64,000 nt of DNA, taken from NCBI GenBank assembly GCA_031308135.1, contig JAHLJT010009436.1, forward strand, positions 121,807,608 to 121,871,607, read 5' to 3'. This DNA comes from Acheta domesticus. Taxonomy: Eukaryota; Arthropoda; Insecta; Orthoptera; Gryllidae. Below the pieces are notes generated by a model. That model had not been told where the DNA came from and did no database searches. It saw only the letters and a list, made by a program, of their open reading frames with translations. Below, piece by piece: positions 1 through 10,790 of this stretch (position 1 is its first letter; each line of letters starts with the position of its first letter). Position numbers and translations under genes: made by a program.

Positions 1-340
1 AAACCCACCGGGCCCGCCAGGTATGCTAATTGCACCAAGACAATGCCCGCGCAAGATAAACAAGGGAATTATGCCGCAATAAGTCACGCATCGGGCGGCT
101 GTTGGCCCAGCCAGATGGGGGCGCGGGCGGCGCGGGCGGGCCGGCGGAGAGGCCGGTCCCGGAACCCCGGCTCATCTCCCACAGCTCTCTCCGCACGCTC
201 TCGTCAGAGCGCGTTAGTGTTCTGGAGCGCTGGAAATTTGATGAGGGACTCGCGTTCAGTGTGGACCCTGACGGTGCACTCCGTTGCGGCGGTAGCCACG
301 CTGAGCGGAACAAAGGGCGGTTGCTTCTGTTCTAAGGCCA
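1..340. other. GC/CpG island, cut by window start
   Basis: GC-rich segment dense in CpG, with a G/C run around 115-160, ending abruptly at AT-rich DNA near 340. Both strands stay open for 60-110 codons, but the frames overlap and the predicted peptides are Arg/Gly/Ala/Pro-rich with no domain. I read it as a regulatory-type island rather than an exon. Confidence 0.6.
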
Positions 341-2309
341 AGGCACAGTTGGCGATAGCTATGATTTCATTGTTAATGTGAAATATACAATGCAAATAAC
401 GTAAGTTGAATTGAGAAGTCTTAGCTTTTAGACCCTTATAAAATGCAAAAATATTTAAATAAAAAATTTCTTAACAGCTTAACATCATTATTATCATAAT
501 ATGGATGCAAAAACATATTTGTAACTACATTTTGTGTTCCGTTCAGAAACTGTAAATATAAAAATTAAAACCCGATACATATTTCTGGTTATTTTTTATT
601 TATTTTATTTGCAATACGATAACAGAAAGTTACATACATTTTGTTTAGATTTTATTTTGTTAAGGACTTGTTAGATACTACCATCTTGTATTTGTAAAAA
701 ATATCTTTCAATATCACTTGATGTGATGGGTACATACATGCATTGTTACAATTTTGTGCTTAATACATTTTCTGGAAGAGCAACAGTATTTCTTTCCAAA
801 AGTTTTCCAATTGTCTGTAAAGAATGAAGTCAATGCATCTGGTGCGACGTCTTTCATGTTTTTCAATAGAAATTGCCTGAGGTAGCATTCTACCCATCGT
901 TCCACGGCACACAAATAACATCTGCTATATACCCATGACTTATAATACCAAGATGTTGAGTGAAATGGAAATTTACAAACTTCACATTTGGTGAAAAATA
1001 TACCTAGTTATATCCATATTCTTTATTCTGATAAAGTAATTTCTCTAAAAGGTTTGTTCCTGCACACCAATTGTGTGTCTTAAATATGTATAATTAATTT
1101 AGTATGGAAATAATTACACGCAAACCATTACATCTTTAAGCTAAGGTAAATGAGAACTGTTCTTGGGATACGAGTTTTAAAATGTTACATTTGATAGGCT
1201 TACCTCTACAATTTTCACATGTATTCAATACCACTTTTCCATCCGTTGATAAAACCTCATTAACGTTTTGATGAACTCGTTTGGTTTACGCATTAATTCA
1301 TCTTTAAAGTTATTCTTGATTTACTAAGTAGTGGTATATCTAAGACATTTTGACATAAGCATGGAGACAATGTGAATAACTCTCAAAATGGTGTCGTGTA
1401 TTGTTTACGTGATATTTGCATTTGCTTCAAAAAGTTGAACGTGAGGGAAGGTGAGGGACAAGTTGGTTTTCTTTCATTCACGAACGCAATCTGTTAATTT
1501 TCCAATAAAGAAATACCAAAGCAATACAGAGAATGATGATCAGCAATACAGGGCATGGACGTATGATAATCATTGATGACCACTGGCACTGTTATCAGTT
1601 GTCTACAAGATATTTTATGAGCCCATTTTACGCTACAATAAAGTTTTTACTTTTCATTCATTGTTAAATTTTTGTTTCATTGTTTTCTATAAAAATGCAT
1701 TTCTTTGTGGTCTTTTAGGGAACAAGTTTAAAGATATACAAATAAATACAATTACATATTAAAAACATGTTGAAAATATTGATTTATATGCTAGGTTTTT
1801 TCTGTCAGTGATTCCATATTTTGTCATGAAATGTACACGACATTCGTGAATGTCCAATCTTCACGCTTAAAACCTCAAAACAACATCATAGCATTCAAGG
1901 AAATAAGTAGTTGGGGTTATCAAAATACCAAACGTATGATTAATGGCTAAATTAGCTCAGAAACATCTGAGCACACTGTGACAATGCTTCTATCCCAATC
2001 GCACGACTCATTTCTGGTATTTCATTGAATCTGTAAATTTGGAAGAAGCTTAAACATTGCCAGGAAAGTTTCTGACATTTCCCGCATTTTTAATAAAAAC
2101 AATATTTGATTCTATCAAATTATTACATTTGTGTGCCCTGATGGTTCTGACACTTTTGTCCACGGTATTTTTTCAGTTTTTTTCGCTCTGTTAATAACGT
2201 GCATTTCCGTCTGATTGCGTAAGTCAAGGGATATAGGTTAACATTACCTATTCGTTTAGATAATACTTCCATGTTTAATTTTATAGGCAGACATTCATTA
2301 TTTCAAGAT
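341..2309. other. AT-rich stretch, no gene seen
   Basis: Low-GC sequence with stops in all frames and no open frame above about 66 codons. I see no RNA gene, no tandem repeat and no clear transposon end. It is probably intergenic or intronic. Confidence 0.6.
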
Positions 2310-2433
2310 GACAACTCTTGTGTCATAATAATGTATTTTATTTTTTTAATAAAATAATTGTTTTTATTAAGAGTATTCGTTATTCAGAATGATCGTATTA
2401 ATGAATGAAATATATTACGACATAAGAGTTGTC
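2310..2433. mobile_element. Small inverted-repeat element (MITE-like)
   Basis: A 124-bp unit whose ends are near-perfect inverted repeats. The left end reads GACAACTCTTGTGTCATAA, and the right end reads on the other strand as GACAACTCTTATGTCGTAA. Similarity continues with a small gap for about 34 bp, and the centre is an A/T-rich palindrome-like spacer. There is no coding capacity. No convincing target-site duplication was found, so the superfamily is undetermined. Alternatives are a cruciform-forming simple hairpin or a decayed element. Confidence 0.6.
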
Positions 2434-5400
2434 TTCTTTAATGACTGTTTATAATGTTAAATACAGAGTGTATTATCTAATACAAATAAAGGACGTTAGT
2501 ACATCCAGTTTATAATCTTAGTAACATTACCCACGCTATTTTACTGTAATGGCCAACACAAAAGCACGCTTCATTACGGGATGTGGATATTTCAAAATAA
2601 TATTTCCAAGTCACTAAAAAGTAGTGAGTGCAATACTATTGGAGATTCAAATATTTATTTAATAATATTTATCCATGAGTGGGAAATCTTAATTCCTGGA
2701 ATACCTGAATTGAAAAATCTTATTTTAATAAATTATATTAAGATAAATTATTTAAATCAAATAAAACGTAGGATCCAGTCGCTTTATATACAGTGTTATT
2801 TGTGTTATTTCAAAATCGTTTCTTACTTTGTTCTATTAATAATTTACTTCTGAAGTCCGTGTAACTCATTATTGAGCTAATATATCCACTGACTGAACTC
2901 ATCACAGATTCGAGTTCGAAAATGTCTCTCGAAAAGAATCATGAGAGCTCTTGTCCGCGTCAATCAATTATATTGAAACTGAAGTGCAGCTTGAATGAAC
3001 ACATAATGAAATGGAGCATCAGCACGATAAAACACGATTTTGGCATTATATTCCAATCTGCAAACACATGTCGCACCCTGTCTCTTGAGAATTAATTGTA
3101 CGAGTTGCGGAAGTAATTTCTGTGCAGAGAGAATTACAATACACTTCTATAACAAGTATCACTACAAACAAACAGAAATAATTTGTATATGTATTGCTGT
3201 AATAATTCACAACAATGTAGTCGATACTAAATGTTTAGCGAAATGTATCCTGGTCTGCAGGAAGTATAACAAGAATCCATTTGTATTGTGTTTCCAATAA
3301 ACGGAAGCAGAATAGGTCAATAAATATCAGTAGCACTCATCATCGGGTAACATTTTACTTTATTGTAATATCCCGGAGCTTTCCATTAATAAATATCTCT
3401 ATGCTGACTTTACCTAATTGTTGAAAAATAAACATTAGTTAATATTCGTATTTCAAAAACATTACATTGATTTTTTAAAAGTATAATCTCAGAACTGTCG
3501 AAAATGATGTTAACATCATGAATATTAAAATACGATATTATTTATGGCGTGAAGAATTTCAATGAAATTACAATGTAATAAAATTTCTTCACCATAATAA
3601 TGAAACAATCTGATTTCGAGATTGCATTTTAAACAGAGCCTGAAAGGGAAATGAAAAGGATTGAAAACCATAATTCACAACTGCCCGAAAAACTCCACTT
3701 TTTTAGGACTTTTTATTCATTTTCAACCCCAACCTTTCTTCCACTCCGAGTGAGTTGTGAACTTCGAGATAATAAGCCTATGCGAATTTTATGAAGGGAG
3801 AAATAATTTAGAGTAGGCACTGAAAATCAATACGACTGAAAATGAAGTTATTTTTACTCTTGCAGAAATGTGAAGCTTGAAACGAAATAAGGCAGGTTAC
3901 GGGAGAAATCTCTAAATAAGTACCCTATCCCTAAATAACATGACAATTGATAATACTTATATAATGCAATGTAAATTAAACTGACACATCTTAATAATTA
4001 GATTTGTATGTTCCTTTGTAATAAAGTTAAACTCTCTCATCATGATGTTGAAGCTTAAACTGCTCATTGTCGATTTCTGATGAAAATCGTATTTTAACTT
4101 CTTTCTGTCAGCTGAATAAAACAAGCACAATCTAAAAGGATTTTTGAATAATTTCAATGTGATTTTTCCATCGAAGTACTTTGAGTGAAGAGCTGTTCAC
4201 AGTATCATGAAATAAGTAGATAGAAAAAAGTTTTGTACATTTAATGTATTTTCAATTGAAATATAACTAAATTGCAAATCAATGCCTCCCACTGGGTAAA
4301 ATGAACAATTAATGTAATGAATGACATGGGCGGACGCATTGACGACGATATTCTGCCCTAAACTGAAGCCGTTTCACCAATAATGAGTATTCAAAGATAG
4401 TGTACGTGCTATTACAATTCCTTAATTTGTGAAACCACGAAGAACTATAAGATTAAAAAGAAGCTATGGAAAAGGCGAATAACATACTGAATAACAGCAG
4501 CGTGTGGTAGAGCTTATAACACAGTTAGAAGGAGAGATAAATCGATATTCCAACATTCTGTTTCACGAAAGAACGAGTTGCAACCAAACACCGTGACGTT
4601 TGCAATAGCCATGTACTCAATAGGGAGGGGAAGGGCCTTTGGAGCGGTGAAGAAGAAAAATCCCGGAAATTAATAGGCGGGAATCTCTGCGATATTAAAT
4701 CCCTTCAAGAGGTTGGAGGCGTCCGTGAATCATCGTTCGAAGGGACCGGATATTTAATAATCGGGAGAGAAATACGAGACCCCTCGGAACAGCTGTGTCG
4801 CCAGACACTGAAACCGTTGGTCATGCGCAGAATTTGTTTCTTCAGAGAGAGAAAAGAAAGAGAGCAAGAGAAGTTTTCAGTTTATATTTATTTCCCAGTA
4901 AAATAAATCGTCAAATTTTAAAATGTTATGAGAACGCATAAAAACGTTAGCATCTTATCAAAAAAGCATCAAGTCCTCATATTAATATGGATTGCATATA
5001 GAGCTTCATAAACTTACTTATCAGTAGGTAGTACACAGCATATATATATACACTTTAACTGTAAATCCTGCAAACAAATTGTCCATCTTAAATAATATTT
5101 TAAACAAAATTCAAAACATGTGCACCTCCTCATGGAACAGTACAACATGTAACCATTAAATACAATTTTTTGAGAGTTCATACTGTGTCCCACCAAATCC
5201 ATTCCTAATTGAAGGTTAAAAACAAAAATGTTCCGATGGGGTGGGGCAAACCGGGGCAAAGAGACGGAAGGGAAGAACAAAATGGTCTGACGTAGACTGG
5301 CGTAAATAGCGTATCTGAGATGGTGGGCGACGAGGCAGGTGGGAAGATGGATATGTCAAGCGGGCGGGTAGAAATGACGGGCAAGCTGAAATGGCTCGCG

Positions 5401-5787
5401 AGAGATTTCAGGTGTGATGTAAATGTGTTGCGACTGAAAGGTACAAAAGTCATACTAAATTTGAAAAGGAATACTTGTAAATCATGTCGCAATATAAAGA
5501 ATTAGTAAAGCAATATTATAATACACAAGTATCTCAGAATAAATGTTATAGATTTCTCAAACATGTAGAAAGGTATAAAATTATTACTTTTTGCCAATGA
5601 TCATGTAGCGGGAAATTTTATATAACGGAGTTACACGTGTGCCATTTTCCCTTGATTTCTTGACAACCCTTAGCCACAACGTTCGACAGGCCACGTTCCG
5701 ACGTCAAGGAGATCTGCCAAACATCTGTTCGTACGTGGTTGCCTAACAATATCACATTGTAAACATTATATAAAATATAAAACAAAA
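2434..5787. other. AT-rich stretch, no gene seen
   Basis: Low-GC DNA. The longest open frame, 2581-2853 (+), is an Asn/Ile/Leu-rich composition artefact. A slightly GC-richer patch at about 4620-4800 could be a non-coding regulatory element, but nothing specific is recognisable. The only structured feature is the short hairpin at 3536-3601. Confidence 0.55.
3536..3601. repeat. Short imperfect hairpin
   Basis: The arm near 3538-3560 (ATTTATGGCGTGAAGAATTT) is inverted at 3580-3600 (AAATTTCTTCACCATAAT) with a few mismatches. The fold would be about 20 bp long with a 20-nt loop. It could be a tiny MITE remnant, a small-RNA-type hairpin or chance in AT-rich DNA. Confidence 0.35.
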
Positions 5788-5871
5788 ATTGCAATACAAT
5801 TTTTTGCAATACAATTTTCCTGTAAAAACTGATAAATTTGCAATACAATTTTCCTGCAAAAACTGATAAAT
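5788..5871 (+). repeat. 34-bp tandem duplication
   Basis: Two adjacent 34-bp copies (5804-5837 and 5838-5871) differ by one base, T versus C, in CCTGTAAAA/CCTGCAAAA. They are preceded by a partial copy of the first 15 bases (TTGCAATACAATTTT) at about 5789-5803. The near-identity suggests a recent duplication. It lies about 60 bp upstream of the solo LTR. Confidence 0.85.
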
Positions 5872-6085
5872 TTCTACCACACTACATCCCCTAGAAGTTT
5901 GTTATTTTTATTCCGAGGCATCTGTATAAACTAATTGTTATGTCGGGCTGCGCATAACTTTGTATGTGGCGCGCTAGCATCTAGGCAGCGCGCCCTGGCG
6001 GGAGCCGGCGGCGGCAGCAACTGGCTGCAGCCACGGTTCGGCGGACTCGAGCCATGAAGCGAGTCTCGCCGCCGGACGCCGGCCC

Positions 6086-6093
6086 TTTAAAAG
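6086..6093 (+). promoter_or_regulatory. TATA-like box of the solo LTR
   Basis: TTTAAAAG sits within the GC-rich U3 region, about 30 bp before GCAGTCTGCAGTT (around 6116-6128), which resembles an arthropod initiator. The spacing is right for an RNA polymerase II core promoter. Activity is not shown by the sequence. Confidence 0.5.
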
Positions 6094-6348
6094 GAGCCGG
6101 TCGGCACCCCGAGAAGCAGTCTGCAGTTGGGAGTGAGCCCTGAAGGCACGATGGAGTGAACGAGCCGAGTCCGGAGAGTCAGCCGCCGAACGTACGCCGT
6201 CATGGAGTAACGGCAAGCAGCAGCATGGAACGTCCAGAGACAGACGCAGCACCCGGAGGGCATTGGTGATTGCCCGGGGTATGAGAGACGGCATTGGAGA
6301 TTGCCCGTGAATGGCGTTAAGGCAGACTGTTGTTGTAACATATGTATG

Positions 6349-6354
6349 AATAAA
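6349..6354 (+). terminator. Polyadenylation signal of the solo LTR
   Basis: AATAAA lies about 45 bp before the LTR 3' end, in the position expected for the R/U5 polyadenylation signal. Confidence 0.55.
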
Positions 6355-6403
6355 CAATTGTTAAATGTGCGTGCAGAGTTTATTTTATGAACATAACACT
6401 AAT

Positions 6404-6834
6404 AACTGTAAAAGAGTTCACGAACATTTTAGTATTCGTTTCGTGAGTATGAATGACATAAAAATATTTAGACATGACCTGCAATGTTGTGCTTTTCAAG
6501 TAAAAAGATGTTCATGCACAATTTGATGGCACCAGTATCTCCAAAGCGTATACTTTATGTACATCACAAACACAGAAGCTAGGAATATACGTGCGAAACA
6601 TTAGCTTACATTCTCTGATTTTAATACTGCATTACAGTAGTTGTACAGTTGTAGTAGTTGCATTAGTTAAATGCTACTAAAGCAGTAGTACGCATTAGTC
6701 GCGGGCCCATCTGTTTAGGCCCCCCATGTCTGGTCTAAGATCAAACGTGTCTGAACCATTATAAAATACATAAGGGAAGGAATAAAACAGAACCTCGGTA
6801 AGGGACAGAAGAGGACAGCACTGGGCATGGGGTG
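6404..6834. other. AT-rich stretch, no gene seen
   Basis: Low-GC DNA between the solo LTR and the next GC island. It holds TA-rich CATTAGT/GTAGTAG-type direct repeats near 6630-6700 but no gene or element end. Confidence 0.5.
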
Positions 6835-7100
6835 CAGAAGCAGGGCGCGTTGGAGTGGTCGCGGAGAGTGCACAGTGTCGGCGGGATCGCTCCCCTTCGT
6901 ATTTACAAAATTCCCGAGACGCGCCGCGCCGCGCCGCGCCGCGCCGCCCCGCGGTAACTTTATCTGATGGAGGAGCGGCGGGAGGCGACGGACCGTGTCT
7001 CACCCTCGGCCCCCACAGCCCTTCAGGGTCGGGTTGCCGGCAGCCTGGACACCGCTGACGCTGTCCTCCCTGTCCACGCTCTCGCCCACATCCACGTCCA
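6835..7100. other. GC island with (GCGCC)n
   Basis: CpG-rich segment containing five to six GCGCC pentamers at 6921-6947. Overlapping open frames on both strands encode low-complexity Arg/Pro/Ala peptides, so none is called. Confidence 0.6.
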
Positions 7101-8394
7101 TGCCCACGCATTTGCAATTCGCGAGGAAGCACATTTCAGCGCAGACAGACTGAATCTCCTCTGAACCATTCTGGCGTACCAAACATTAAATAATATTTTA
7201 ATGAAAATTTTAACGCCATGAATCTACAAAGTATTTGGTTTACATGAAATTACACTATCACGCCTCAACATTTACGTCACCCAAAGCAACATACAATTTC
7301 AAACTCGTAATTCGTAACGTGAACTAATAGTAACTTGTAATTTCCAACTTATTTTATACCTACACATCTTTTCCAAAACAAATTTTAGTTCTTTTAATAC
7401 ATACTTGAATTCATTCTCACATCACCGTTTCTTTCGAACGACTACTTCATAGTCTGTTCGATTTTAAATTTCTATCCACTCCTCAACCGATTAAATATTA
7501 TTAGATTGCTGTTGATTGCAAACATTTGCTTACTTTAAAGCCATAAAATATTGTTAAAATGTTTCAAAATAACTATTTACATGAAATGCAACAATTTTAC
7601 GAAGTTTTAGCAAAATTTGACAACTTGAAAATTTCAATTTGCATAAGATAAAAATTATAATTTAAAAAAAGTGTTTTTTTAGTAAATATAATATCATAAT
7701 TTGTCATGAAACGTTTTGAATCTGCATTTTTGACGTGAAACATTTATAATTAATCAAGGAGAAGAGGTTTTTTGGTAAAACGGCATGTATTAAAACCATG
7801 TTCTCGCTTATATATTTACAGCCGTACTATCTCCAAACCGGTCTTTATCATCGTTGTGCTAGAAGAGCACTAAATCGATCACGTACGTGTCACACGCAGA
7901 GAATGCACCGTCTCGCCACGTACGAATGTGACCGATTCGAAGTGAAATTTATCCTTGCGCGTCGGCGTCAAGGAAGAGTTGACTCGGGGTGTGGCGATCC
8001 GAACAGAAGCAGTCACGTTCGCGAGAACTCATTCAGCCACCGTAGATACAATCATAGAACTGAAACTGGTTCTCCGTCGTAAGTAACAACGCTTACAAGT
8101 TGCAATGCACACCCTAATGCCTACACATCCTCTGCAAAAAATGTTTCACCTACTCTACTGCGGTTGCGTCCACGATAGTGTCTACTAGATATTTTTCAAT
8201 AAAAAAGAACACAAAATAATTATTATAATGTGCTATTCTCTTTCTAATCTAGTTTAAAATATAACACGGAAAGAGTATTCTACGTGCAGGCAATTTGAAG
8301 TATTTATTGCCTTTTTTCGCACATTATTCTTTCTCTGATTTACTTTAGATAGCTTCAATTATTTTTAACAATTTTGATGACCAGACCCAATCAC
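7101..8394. other. AT-rich stretch, no gene seen
   Basis: Mostly low-GC DNA. A moderately GC-balanced patch at 7850-8080 is open on + for 94 codons (7798-8082) and is followed by a GTAAGT at 8079. The peptide shows no domain and the codon pattern is not persuasive, so it is not called as an exon. Confidence 0.5.
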
Positions 8395-8690
8395 TAAACT
8401 TGGCCATTAAGGACGCTTGTCCTGCGTCTAATCCTCGTGTCGTTGCAGAGCACTCAGTCAATACGTGCTGCCCCGGGCCGCCGCCGTCTCCACCGCAGTC
8501 CCTCCACCATCATCACACTCCAGTCCTACTCCCACGCCGCTGCGCAAACACGCGCAAATTGCGGTGCTGTTTGCGGCGGCTGGCGAGCCCCGGTGCACAG
8601 TTCGACTCCCGCGGGGGCCACGTGTTCCTACTCCAAGTTCTCCATCGCAATGCAGTGCATGTGCCAGTTGATAGCGCCCCCACTGTTATA
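8395..8690. other. GC island, C-rich on +
   Basis: GC-rich segment with runs of CCGCC and CACC on the + strand. Three overlapping + frames stay open, which reflects its pyrimidine-rich composition. No gene is recognised. Confidence 0.55.
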
Positions 8691-9404
8691 ACAAACGTGC
8701 GCTTTAATGTACCCAGTGACCTCGAGAGGAAGGGAAGTTTGCCCGACTATTTCCTCCCACAGAAAAATGTACGCTTACAAAAATGATGCAGAACCAATTT
8801 TCGTTAGAACCTATTAATTTTCAAAAATTGAAACAGTTATATTTTTTACCCCCTCCTTTAATGATATTGAAAATAAATATATATTTTCTCAGTTAAATCC
8901 ACTATTTAAAATCAGAGCTTTAAGTAATGTCAGTTACACATTTTTGAATATATGAGTTTCCATGGAATTTTAATCGAAATGGCGAAAAAAAGGAAACAAG
9001 AATTCTTCAAAAATGGTGATGGTTCAAGTGTTGATAGTATAAAAATAATTAGTAGAATAGTTAAAAATTGTTAGTACGATATTTAATTAGTACAACGCAT
9101 AAAATAGTAGAATAATATTGCGTAAATATTATCAATAACATGACGAAAAATATATTGATGCGCCGTTTTAAAGAAATTTGTTCTCCTGAAACATCGTATT
9201 TTAAAACCTTGACATCGTTCGCGAAACCTAAAACATTTATTTGCCTCATTGCCCAAGTAACAGAAAAGCAAGAAAAAACTAATTGTGGATCCTAGGAAAA
9301 AGAAGGTGAAGTAGACAACAAAGGTTTGCCAATAGGCTTTTCGACGGAGGCTAAGATCGCGCAGGGCGTTGTACAAGAGAGCAGGCACAAGCAGAATGTG
9401 GTAC
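8691..9404. other. AT-rich stretch, no gene seen
   Basis: Low-GC DNA. The two minus-strand frames near 9061-9388 are Phe/Tyr/Asn-rich and overlap each other. Nothing else is seen. Confidence 0.5.
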
Positions 9405-9830
9405 TTGGAGGGGCGGAAGGGAAGGGCAGCGGATCTCGCCGCGAGCGGAGGCCCGCCTGATTACCCGCCGCTAACAGCTGTTGGAGCCTCTGCCGCTCGC
9501 GCCATAGCTGAGCTCACGCTTCGCCCCGCCCCGCTCTTCCCCGCCCCGCTCTTCCCCGCCCCGCTCTTCCCCGCCCCGCTCTTCCCCGCCCCGCTCTTCC
9601 CCGCCCCGCTCTTCCCCGCCCCGCTCTTCCCCGCCCCGCTCTTCCCCGCCCCGCTCTTCCCCTCCCCGCTCTTCCCCTCCCCGCTCTTCCCCGCCCCGCT
9701 CTTCCCCGCCCCGGCCTGGCCCGCCCCGCCCTAGCGACCAGCTTTTCAAGACGCACTTCTGTCTTCCCTCAGGCCAATATCCAGCGGAAATGCGACTTGA
9801 GATTAACTCGCGGCCGAACATCGCTATTAC
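9405..9830. other. GC island carrying a 15-bp array
   Basis: The island begins with G/A-rich + strand sequence (9405-9440), passes through mixed CpG-rich DNA and becomes strictly C/T-rich in the minisatellite at 9526-9720. This polarity is opposite to most other islands in the window. Confidence 0.6.
9526..9720. repeat. 15-bp GC-rich minisatellite, about 13 copies
   Basis: The tandem unit is CCGCCCCGCTCTTCC. Two adjacent copies near 9661-9690 carry a CCTCCCC variant, and the last copy is degenerate. Copies are otherwise identical, implying recent expansion or homogenisation. The G-rich strand (GGAAGAGCGGGGCGG) has repeated G-runs that could form G-quadruplexes. All frames stay open because 15 is divisible by three, so the repetitive peptides are not evidence of a protein. 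The unit closely matches the array at 41610-42215. Confidence 0.93.
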
Positions 9831-10462
9831 TTGAAATAGTAATCGACAATTGAGTTCTTGTTTCTAATTTTTGTGTTACAAAGTAACTATAAGCATTTTA
9901 TGAATATTCTTCTAGAAATAGTTTCTCTTCGTTACACTGTAACACTTCCAAATAGCAATGAAGTGAATATTATTGTCAAATAAGTATTTTATTATGGAAT
10001 TATTATGAAATCACCTAAATAAAATGTTCTCAAATTTTAGGCCCTAAAGACCATGTTTAAGGAACTGTTGAGCTAGTGTAATTCCCACAGACGCCAAATT
10101 TAAGGTATATCCTCCTCGGACCCAGAACTTTTTTTGTTTGAAATTTGAATTCTTTAGCGATTGTATAATTCCCATTGCATCTCTTACTTGAGAAAAAATG
10201 TAAAAAAAAATATTTGTTGGATAAATAAAGAGAAACTGCATGTCCCCTGGAGGGGACATTGGGTCTGTGTAGGTATTTTTCACACATGAAAAGAAAAGGT
10301 AATTGGCCTATGGAAAATGTAACTAATATTTGAATACAAATTTTAAAAAAATCAAATCTCTACAGGACATAAGTTTTTAATATATTTCTTTCCAAAAATC
10401 AAACATTAATTTTTTATTTTTTAATTTTCAAAAAATATATGTAATGAAATTGTTAATAATCG

Positions 10463-10523
10463 ATATTCCAAAAATAGTTCCAAAATATATATTCCAAAAA
10501 TAGTTCCATATTCCAAAAATAGT
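10463..10523 (+). repeat. Three copies of an ATTCCAAAAATAGTT unit
   Basis: ATATTCCAAAAATAGTTCC occurs three times in about 60 bp with short, variable A/T spacing. It is a local duplication. Confidence 0.85.
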
Positions 10524-10578
10524 TAAGTTTGGTACAGATGATGAGGAGATTCACACAATTGCATACCCGAAAATTGGA

Positions 10579-10660
10579 ATGTTTGTATGTTCGTTTGTAC
10601 GTTCGTATGTTCGTGTGCATGTATGTTCGTATGTTTGTCTTCATGTTCGTACGATTGTAT
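10579..10660 (+). repeat. Degenerate GTATGTTC tandem tract
   Basis: About ten degenerate copies of an 8-bp unit (GTATGTTC/GTTTGTAC). It begins about 55 bp after the triplicate repeat and precedes the TGGGA tract. Confidence 0.8.
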
Positions 10661-10738
10661 GGGGTGGATGGATACAAAGTTGGATGGACCGTTTGTCTGT
10701 TCATCACTCCGCATGTGATGGACTGATTGACGGGAAGG

Positions 10739-10790
10739 ATGGCATGGGATGGGATGGGATGGGATGGGATTGGATGGGATGGGATGGCTA
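10739..10790 (+). repeat. (TGGGA)n microsatellite
   Basis: About ten GGGAT/TGGGA pentamers with one GGATT variant and a short GATGG tail. It is not the insect telomere repeat TTAGG. Confidence 0.9.

Larger units (their letters stand above)
5936..6398 (+). mobile_element. Solo LTR of an LTR retrotransposon
   Basis: The 463-bp unit starts TGTTATGT and ends ACATAACA, a perfect 8-bp terminal inverted repeat of the usual TG...CA type. It is flanked by a 5-bp direct duplication, CTAAT, at 5931-5935 and 6399-6403. Inside lies a TATA-like TTTAAAAG at 6086-6093, an initiator-like GCAGTC about 30 bp downstream and an AATAAA polyadenylation signal at 6349-6354, in the order expected of U3-R-U5 on the + strand. 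No internal gag/pol sequence and no second LTR is present, so it is a solo LTR from LTR-LTR recombination. A 5-bp duplication fits BEL/Pao, Copia or some Gypsy elements, and I cannot decide between them. Its 5' part is GC-rich and would otherwise look like a CpG island. Confidence 0.87.

Noticed and set aside
8079..8084. GTAAGT donor after a 94-codon frame
   Set aside because: The preceding frame has no recognisable domain, and the bases before the donor (GTC) are a poor match. One hexamer is expected by chance in 64 kb.
8590..8640. tRNA-like B box (AGTTCGACTCC)
   Set aside because: No A box at proper spacing and no acceptor-stem pairing, so no tRNA fold can be drawn.
9526..9720. CRISPR-like regular array
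   Set aside because: Repeats are contiguous 15-mers with no unique spacers, in a eukaryotic context.
10739..10790. Telomere-like repeat
   Set aside because: The unit is TGGGA, not TTAGG or TTAGGG. It is an ordinary pentamer microsatellite.
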